From the NCBI GenBank assembly GCA_030426465.1, contig JAUHYK010000024.1:1-52821 (forward strand): DNA of 52,821 nucleotides, written 5' to 3'. A model generated the notes under the pieces. That model was not told the DNA's origin and ran no database searches. It was given only the letters and a program-made list of their open reading frames with translations. Positions 44,958 to 52,821 of the stretch are shown one piece after another. The stretch is from Alphaproteobacteria bacterium. GTDB taxonomy: Bacteria > Pseudomonadota > Alphaproteobacteria > Caulobacterales > Parvularculaceae. Every line of letters begins with the position of its first letter. Position 1 is the stretch's first letter. The position numbers were made by a program, and so were the translations under genes.

Positions 44958-45158
44958 ATGCAGAAATTCCTGATCACCGCCGGGATCATTCTCCTCGTCG
45001 CTGGACTGTTATGGCCGGTGATTTCCAAGCTCGGACTGGGTCGCCTGCCCGGCGATATCCGCATCGAGCGCGAGGGTTTTGCGTTTTATTTTCCGCTGAC
45101 GACGATGGTCATCGTCTCGGTCGTTCTGACGGTGATTTTCCGGTTTTTCGGAAAATAG
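44958..45158 (+). CDS. DUF2905 small membrane protein
   Basis: 66 residues with two hydrophobic helices (about 4-23 and 44-62) joined by GRLPGDIRIEREGF, the DUF2905 hallmark. Function is unknown. Intact by length. Confidence 0.85.
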   Translation: MQKFLITAGIILLVAGLLWPVISKLGLGRLPGDIRIEREGFAFYFPLTTMVIVSVVLTVIFRFFGK

Positions 45159-45162
45159 TCTG

Positions 45163-45339
45163 CTATTTTGGCTTAGAAAACTTCGAAAAAATCAGTGCGA
45201 TCAGCGGAACAACGGGTGCGACAATGATCGGCACAATCAAAATGATTAGCAACTGCTGAACCAAATACTCTCTCGTCTCTTGAGTTATGGGCTCTAGTCC
45301 AGCCAATAAATTAAGCAAAACAATTATCAGAAAAAACAC
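45163..45339 (-). CDS. possible 58-residue low-GC membrane protein
   Basis: Open frame from GTG 45339 to TAG. It codes two hydrophobic stretches (residues 2-15 and 29-51) divided by PITQETREYLVQQ, and ends KFSKPK. Codons such as TTA, TTG, ATT and GTT are much more AT-rich than in neighbouring genes, hinting at recent transfer or decay. No ribosome site is clear before GTG, which begins 18 bases after the dut stop; coupling to dut is possible. It could also be non-coding. Confidence 0.35.
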   Translation of the reverse strand: MFFLIIVLLNLLAGLEPITQETREYLVQQLLIILIVPIIVAPVVPLIALIFSKFSKPK

Positions 45340-45356
45340 TACGCTAACTAATAAGA

Positions 45357-45839
45357 TTACACGCCCGTCGAGCCGAAGCCGCCGGTTCCGCGCGTCGTCT
45401 CGTCAAGCTCATCGACTTCCTCGAACACCGCCTGAAAAACGGGGGCGAAAACCATCTGGCCGATGCGGTCGCCGCGATTGATGGTGAAGTCATCGCTCCC
45501 GTGATTGATCAGGATGACTTTCAACTCACCGCGATAATCGGCGTCGATCGTGCCCGGCGCGTTGACGCAAGAGATACCATGTTTCGCCGCAAGCCCGGAG
45601 CGCGGGCGCATCTGCGCCTCCCAGCCCGGCGGCATGGCGATGGCGATGCCCGTCGGCACCATGAAGCGCTCACCCGGTTTCAGGGTCAGCGACTCCGTCA
45701 CCGCCGCGCGCACATCGCACCCCGCCGCCAGCTCGGTCTCATAGCGCGGCAGCTCAAGCCCGTGCGCATGCGGCAACCGCTTGATGCGCACATTCAAGGC
45801 GGCGGTCTCAGTTTGCAGATTCAATGCGGTCGCGGACAT
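45357..45839 (-). CDS. dut: dUTP diphosphatase
   Basis: 160 residues from ATG 45839, chosen because AAGGAG lies six bases upstream; ATG 45857 would extend it by six. Motifs: AGCDVRA (1), [11 protein letters not shown] (2), [13 protein letters not shown] (3), [10 protein letters not shown] (4) and the C-terminal [10 protein letters not shown] (5) that closes on the site. It keeps uracil out of DNA and yields dUMP. The next gene downstream is the low-GC ORF. Confidence 0.96.
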   Translation of the reverse strand: MSATALNLQTETAALNVRIKRLPHAHGLELPRYETELAAGCDVRAAVTESLTLKPGERFMVPTGIAIAMPPGWEAQMRPRSGLAAKHGISCVNAPGTIDADYRGELKVILINHGSDDFTINRGDRIGQMVFAPVFQAVFEEVDELDETTRGTGGFGSTGV

Positions 45840-45892
45840 GCAGGGCTCCTTACTCATTCGACGTCACTATCGCCTGACTCGTCCCGACTTTA

Positions 45893-45910
45893 TTCCCCAA
45901 TTTATCCCCG
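45893..45910. repeat. 18-bp direct repeat, copy 1 (upstream of dut)
   Basis: TTCCCCAATTTATCCCCG, identical to copy 2 at 46677-46694. Minus strand: about 55 bases ahead of the dut ATG. Confidence 0.7.
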
Positions 45911-45936
45911 TCATTTTCACCACAAAAAAAGGCGCG

Positions 45937-46620
45937 CTAAAATTGAACGCCTGTGGGCTGAGGCTTGCATGCAGGCACAACTTCCGGGTCGCCATAGCGG
46001 GTTGTATCAAAAAGCCAGCAATCATCGAAAACAGAGCAGTAACAGATATTCATCCGCACCCGGCCCTCGGAGATCGCGCCGCGCAGGCTCGCCAGCACCT
46101 CGCTATAATCCTTGGCCTCGCCCCCGGTCACCGGCATAGCGGTTTGATCGAGCCGCATGATTTCAATCTCTTCGCCGGCGGCCAGCACCTTGCCATAGAT
46201 ATCGGCGTTGGAAATGAGAATGGCGTCGCCATCGCTCTCCACAAGGGAGCCAAGAAGCGCCCACCAACTTGAAACCGGTTCATCATCAAGGAGAACTTCA
46301 ACGCTTCTGATGCGGGCGGGGCCGATTCCCTTGTTGGAAACGGCGATCATTGTGAACTCATTATCGACGACATTGTTGTTGCTGACGGCAATCTCCAGAT
46401 GCGGCCAGACCGAGGCCTGCTGTTGTTTCCTGACGGCGTCCGCCTCATTGAGCGCGGCGTATAGGGCGATCAGGCCAACCAGAAAACCGACAACCGCCAG
46501 CACTGTCTGCGCAAGGGACATGCGCATCGCGATACGGTCGGAACGAGTGAGTTCAACCTCTTTTTCTGCCGCCTGAGCCGGAGCCGCCGCCGGGTCTGGC
46601 TTGTGTTCAGATTTGGACAT
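45937..46620 (-). CDS. membrane-anchored hypothetical protein
   Basis: 227 residues. A cytosolic Ala/Glu/Lys-rich head (1-33) precedes one hydrophobic helix (about 36-56), then a soluble domain with AVSNKGIGPARIRSVEVLLDD and three Cys near the end (ICYCSVFDDCWLF). GAGGGG lies just before the ATG. I do not know the family. The gene is bracketed by the 18-bp direct repeats. Confidence 0.75.
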   Translation of the reverse strand: MSKSEHKPDPAAAPAQAAEKEVELTRSDRIAMRMSLAQTVLAVVGFLVGLIALYAALNEADAVRKQQQASVWPHLEIAVSNNNVVDNEFTMIAVSNKGIGPARIRSVEVLLDDEPVSSWWALLGSLVESDGDAILISNADIYGKVLAAGEEIEIMRLDQTAMPVTGGEAKDYSEVLASLRGAISEGRVRMNICYCSVFDDCWLFDTTRYGDPEVVPACKPQPTGVQF

Positions 46621-46676
46621 GGCCCCTCGCTAATCACCGGACAGCCGCTTTCGCCTTCGAATAAGCGCAGCCCTAT

Positions 46677-46694
46677 TTCCCCAATTTATCCCCG
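46677..46694. repeat. 18-bp direct repeat, copy 2 (upstream of the 227-aa gene)
   Basis: TTCCCCAATTTATCCCCG, exact match of copy 1, 784 bp apart. Minus strand: about 56 bases ahead of the hypothetical gene's ATG, so both copies sit at similar distances from a start codon. Confidence 0.7.
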
Positions 46695-46714
46695 GACTTT
46701 TCCAGAATCCGTGC

Positions 46715-46740
46715 AAAAGAAAAAGGGCACCGAAGCGCCC
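46715..46740 (-). terminator. ATP synthase operon terminator
   Basis: Minus strand GGGCGC-TTCG-GTGCCC (46740-46725) followed by TTTTTCTTTT. The UUCG tetraloop plus U-tract make a strong intrinsic terminator about 28 bp after the atpC stop. Confidence 0.92.
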
Positions 46741-46767
46741 TCACATTCTTTTCCACACCTAAAGAAG

Positions 46768-47166
46768 CTAAAGCGCGGCCTGAAGCTCTTTCAGCTGCTT
46801 AAGCTCCATTTCGGCGTGCCGGCGCGTTTCCGGCAGCGTGTCCGTATCGGAAAGGTCTTCTTCGCAATTCTTGATGCGGCGGGCGAGCCCGTCGGCGTCG
46901 AGATCCTTCACCATCACAGCCTCTTCGGCGAGAACGGTGAGACCTGCCGGCGAGATCTCGGCGAAGCCGCCGCGCACGAAGATGCGCGTTTCTTCCGACC
47001 CGTCCTTCACCCGGACGACGCCGGGGGCGAGGATGGTCATCACCGGGGAATGCTTCGGCAACACGCCAAGCATTCCTTCGGCGCCCGGAATGTCGACCTG
47101 GTCCACTTCCGTGGACATCAGTTCGCGCTCCGGCGAGACGAGGTTGAAGTGAAGCTTGTCCGCCAT
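46768..47166 (-). CDS. atpC: F1F0 ATP synthase epsilon subunit
   Basis: 132 residues. N-terminal beta-sandwich (LHFNLVSPERELMS, VDIPGAEGMLGVLPKHSPVMT) and the two C-terminal helices. Couples the rotor and, in many bacteria, restrains hydrolysis. Last gene of the operon. Confidence 0.96.
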   Translation of the reverse strand: MADKLHFNLVSPERELMSTEVDQVDIPGAEGMLGVLPKHSPVMTILAPGVVRVKDGSEETRIFVRGGFAEISPAGLTVLAEEAVMVKDLDADGLARRIKNCEEDLSDTDTLPETRRHAEMELKQLKELQAAL

Positions 47167-47172
47167 GGCTGG

Positions 47173-48621
<1,449 letters not shown>

Positions 48622-48648
48622 CTATTCGTCTATCGTTCGGGCTTTGCC

Positions 48649-49530
48649 TTAAAGGGCCTCGGCGCCGGCGATGATTTCAATCAATTCGGTGGTGATCTGC
48701 GCCTGGCGGGCGCGGTTATATCTCAAATTTAGCTTGTCGATCATTTCGCCGGCGTTGCGCGTCGCGTTGTCCATGGCCGACATGGAGGCGGCCTGTTCAG
48801 ACGCGACGTTCTCGAGGAGCGCACGGAAAATCTGCACACCCACATAACGAGGCAAAAGCGCGGTCAGGATGTCCTGCTCATCGGGCTCATATTCATAGAT
48901 CGCACCGCCAAGATCGGGCGCGACAATGCCTTCGGGCGCAACGGCCGGAATGATCTGTTGCGCAGTAGGGATCTGGGTGACGACGTTTTTGAACTTGCCG
49001 TAAAACAGCGTTGCGACATCGAATTCGCCGGCCTCGAACATGGAGAGGACTTTGTCGGCGATCTCGCGCGCCTCACCGAAGCCGACCTGCTTCACGTCGA
49101 CAAAGTTCGTTTTCCAGACGATCAGCTCATTATAAAGGCGCTTCAACTGGTCGTTGCCTTTGCGGCCGACGGTGATGATTTTCACCTTCTTGCCTTCCCC
49201 CTGAAGCTTCGTAATGCGCTCGCGCGCAAGGCGCACGATGGACGAGTTGAAGCCGCCGCAAAGACCTTTGTCCGCCGTTGCAACGATGAGTAGATGGGTC
49301 TCTTCCTTGCCGGTTCCGGCAAGCAGCTTCGGCGCATTCGGATTGCCTTTGGCGCCAGCCGACAGATTAGCGAGCACCGCCTCCATCCGCTCCGTATAGG
49401 GACGGGCTTCGGTGGCGCGCTCTTCGGCGCGGCGCAGTTTCGCCGCGGCGACCATTTGCTTCGCCTTGGTGATCTTCTGCGTCGACTTGACCGACGAGAT
49501 CCGGTTTTTGAGGTCCTTAAGAGACGGCAT
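48649..49530 (-). CDS. atpG: F1F0 ATP synthase gamma subunit
   Basis: 293 residues. N-terminal helix [21 protein letters not shown] and C-terminal helix [21 protein letters not shown] form the rotating shaft. [10 protein letters not shown] is conserved. Confidence 0.97.
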   Translation of the reverse strand: MPSLKDLKNRISSVKSTQKITKAKQMVAAAKLRRAEERATEARPYTERMEAVLANLSAGAKGNPNAPKLLAGTGKEETHLLIVATADKGLCGGFNSSIVRLARERITKLQGEGKKVKIITVGRKGNDQLKRLYNELIVWKTNFVDVKQVGFGEAREIADKVLSMFEAGEFDVATLFYGKFKNVVTQIPTAQQIIPAVAPEGIVAPDLGGAIYEYEPDEQDILTALLPRYVGVQIFRALLENVASEQAASMSAMDNATRNAGEMIDKLNLRYNRARQAQITTELIEIIAGAEAL

Positions 49531-49552
49531 TGCGTCGCCTTTTCGTCCTTAT

Positions 49553-51082
<1,530 letters not shown>

Positions 51083-51087
51083 GTCGC

Positions 51088-51660
51088 TCAGGCCTTTTTC
51101 ATTACGGTCTTCAAACGATTAAGTTTGGTCTTCAAGGATGCGTCGACCATTTGGGAGCCGATCTTGACGACAAGACCGCCCAGCAAATCCGGGTCGACGC
51201 GGGTTTCAAGGTTGACCGCCTTGCCGACCATGCGCTCGATCTCAAGGCGGAGCGCCTTGACCTGATCGTCAGTCATGGGGGCGGCGGTCGCGGCCTCGGC
51301 GCTCACTTCGCCGCGGTGATCGGCGGCGTGGGCGCGAAAGGCGCGGATAATATCGGTGAGCGCAAACAGGCGCCGGTTCTTGGCGATAAGCTTCAGAAAG
51401 TTCGTCACCAGCGTGCTGAAACCCGCTTTTTCGGCGAGGGCGCCCATGGCCGAGAGCTGATCGTCACGGTCATAAACCGGGCTCTTCAAAAACGCCTTCA
51501 AGTCGGGCGATCCGTCGATCGCGCCTTGCAGGATTGTGAGTTCGCCCTCGACGGCCTCGAGCGCGCCGGCATCAAGCGCAAGCTCAAAAAGCGCTGAGGC
51601 GTAACGGCCTGCGACTCCGGAAACGGGGGCGAGATTGGCTGACGCGGTGCTGGTCGACAC
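51088..51660 (-). CDS. atpH: F1F0 ATP synthase delta subunit
   Basis: 190 residues from GTG 51660 ([10 protein letters not shown]), which has AGGAG 12 bases ahead; ATG 51684 would add eight residues but has no ribosome site. The domain starts [14 protein letters not shown] and ends with [12 protein letters not shown]. Links the F1 head to the stator. First gene of the F1 operon; F0 genes are not in the window, as is usual in alphaproteobacteria. Confidence 0.94.
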   Translation of the reverse strand: MSTSTASANLAPVSGVAGRYASALFELALDAGALEAVEGELTILQGAIDGSPDLKAFLKSPVYDRDDQLSAMGALAEKAGFSTLVTNFLKLIAKNRRLFALTDIIRAFRAHAADHRGEVSAEAATAAPMTDDQVKALRLEIERMVGKAVNLETRVDPDLLGGLVVKIGSQMVDASLKTKLNRLKTVMKKA

Positions 51661-51781
51661 TGGCGCTGTTCGCTCCTGATACATGGACGCCGCCGATGGG
51701 GGCGCCTAAGTTTTTGAAATTACATACGAAAAGAAGACGACGTCCGGTGACAGCCGCGCCTTCCCTGTGAGAACGCGCGTG

Positions 51782-51810
51782 GGCGTAGCATGGGCCCCGC
51801 CGCGACGCAA
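51782..51810 (-). promoter_or_regulatory. candidate atp operon promoter
   Basis: Minus-strand TTGCGT (51810-51805) and GCTACGCC (51789-51782), 15 bases apart, resemble the alphaproteobacterial TTGACnn/GCTANAWC pattern. It lies about 120 bp ahead of atpH. Confidence 0.35.
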
Positions 51811-51948
51811 CAATGACCGGTGCGGCGGAATGGCGATCCTTTTGCCCGAATGTCACCAACCCACGGTTGCACTGGCTGGAAAAGTATCGAAAGCTTGGGA
51901 ATGGGCGTCAACGAACGCTCAGTGGTTAGTTGTCGGAGGGGCCCCATC

Positions 51949-52821
51949 ATGTCTTATCAACCGCGCCATTCGCGCGCTGTCATCTCATCTTTTTTCCTGG
52001 CGCTTGGCGTAGCCATGGCTGCTGCAGCGCCCGCCGCCGCACAGGAGAAAACAACCAAACCCGGCGCCATCTACGACGTCGATCTTTCTTCAGACGGAAA
52101 AAGCTACGCCATCCTCCGTGAATTCCAAGGGCAAACCATCATCGCAATGTATGACGCCGATAACGCAACCAAGCCGCCCCTGGCCGTCGGTCTGGGCGAC
52201 CTGCCGACATGGGATTTCGCGTGGGGCGGCGACAGTCATGTCTTGGTGCAGGTCAGCGCAGAGCGGGACGGGCTTCGCACCACTGACGGCCTCCAATCCA
52301 TACAATTCTCCCGTTGGATGGTGATCGACAAGGAAAATGGCGAGCTCCACACCGTGTTCGGCAATGAAATCGGTCAGGATTATAGTTATTTCATCGGCGC
52401 CTCGGGTGATCTTATTTCCACCCTGCCTGACAAGCCCGGCCACGCACTCTTCGCGAGAACCAGCGTCGCCATCAGTCTGAATCGCCCGAGCCGTCTTGAC
52501 CAGGGATCGGATGAGCTAACTTATTCCTTACAGGAACTAAATCTGAAACGCACAAGAGCGCGCGAAACCGAGGGCGGCAGCGACAAAACTGTCGACTGGG
52601 TGGTCAATGCATCCGGCGACGCGGTCGCACGCATCGATTCGCCTCATGAGGGCCGGTTGACGGTCTCCGCCAGGCCATCCGGCAAGGGCGGCTTCAACAA
52701 AATCGCCGACATCAAGTATGACGAAAGCCCATACAGCAAGGTTCAGTTTTACGGTGTCACGTCCAGCGGGGACGCGATCCAGGCCCGTGTCACAGAAGAC
52801 AGCGGCGCCCAGAAGATGATG
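51949..52821 (+). CDS. S9-type peptidase/hydrolase, N-terminal part (cut by window edge)
   Basis: 291 codons from ATG 51949, with GGAGGG eight bases ahead; the rest is outside the window. A signal peptide is likely cut after APAAA (residue 31). The visible part is a beta-propeller-like repeat region (YDVDLSSDGKSYAIL, LPTWDFAWGGDSHVLVQVS, VQFYGVTSSGDAIQARV) like the N-terminal domain of prolyl oligopeptidase/DPP-type enzymes; the catalytic domain should follow. Assignment rests on this pattern only. Confidence 0.6.
   Translation, partial: MSYQPRHSRAVISSFFLALGVAMAAAAPAAAQEKTTKPGAIYDVDLSSDGKSYAILREFQGQTIIAMYDADNATKPPLAVGLGDLPTWDFAWGGDSHVLVQVSAERDGLRTTDGLQSIQFSRWMVIDKENGELHTVFGNEIGQDYSYFIGASGDLISTLPDKPGHALFARTSVAISLNRPSRLDQGSDELTYSLQELNLKRTRARETEGGSDKTVDWVVNASGDAVARIDSPHEGRLTVSARPSGKGGFNKIADIKYDESPYSKVQFYGVTSSGDAIQARVTEDSGAQKMM

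Overview
The window is a GC-rich chromosomal segment of an alphaproteobacterium. The evidence is the gene order itself: ihfB-lapA-trpF-trpB, obgE-nadD-rsfS-rlmH-envC-ctpA with rppH, lolA near xth, mtaB-ftsY-ispZ, lptG-lptF, lpoA/rsmI/yraN/BON/gshB, and a five-gene F1 operon atpHAGDC, plus a FlbT flagellin regulator. The mix suggests a Parvularculales, Caulobacterales or Maricaulales relative, but species or family cannot be fixed from the sequence alone. No rRNA, tRNA, CRISPR array, transposase, integrase or phage gene was seen. This is mostly housekeeping chromosome with small accessory insertions.

Layout. 1-5.1 kb: tryptophan genes (trpB cut by the window edge, trpF), a lipoprotein phosphatase, a LapA-like membrane protein and ihfB. 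This conserved run is interrupted by a PKHD-type oxygenase, which appears to use a rare ATT start, and a sulfotransferase-like protein. 5.2-11.1 kb, plus strand: ubiE-ubiB (ubiquinone), an unknown protein, coaBC (coenzyme A), then pnuC-nadR (nicotinamide riboside uptake and conversion to NAD). 11.5-20.7 kb, minus strand: RNA-processing and cell-envelope genes (rluA family, rppH, polysaccharide-deacetylase-like protein, ctpA, envC, rlmH, rsfS) and a 531-residue protein that fuses NadD to EgtD, followed by obgE.

20.9-31 kb is mixed: pyruvyltransferase-like, OYE reductase, GST, lolA, a candidate small RNA with a perfect terminator, an unknown protein, TauE, xth, class V aminotransferase, Usp-like, TrmH-like, a MarR regulator with a histone-H1-like tail, and a Nudix hydrolase. 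31-37.2 kb: ispZ, ftsY, mtaB, a lone flbT, lptG and lptF. 37.4-46.6 kb: a membrane protein with a glycosyltransferase, gshB, a BON lipoprotein, yraN, rsmI, an LpoA-like lipoprotein, secreted and membrane hypotheticals, a low-GC 58-codon membrane ORF, and dut. 46.7-51.7 kb: the F1-ATPase operon with its terminator and a candidate promoter. The right edge cuts an S9-type peptidase/hydrolase.

How the genes connect: NAD can be made de novo (NadD domain) or salvaged (PnuC plus NadR-like). Small-thiol biology appears twice, as glutathione (GshB, GST) and the first step of ergothioneine synthesis (EgtD domain). The clearest novelty candidate is the NadD-EgtD fusion at 18011-19606. Second-tier observations are the ATT start, the H1-tailed MarR, the small RNA at about 24.8-24.9 kb, the orphan flbT with a structured leader, and the hidden low-GC ORF at 45.2 kb.
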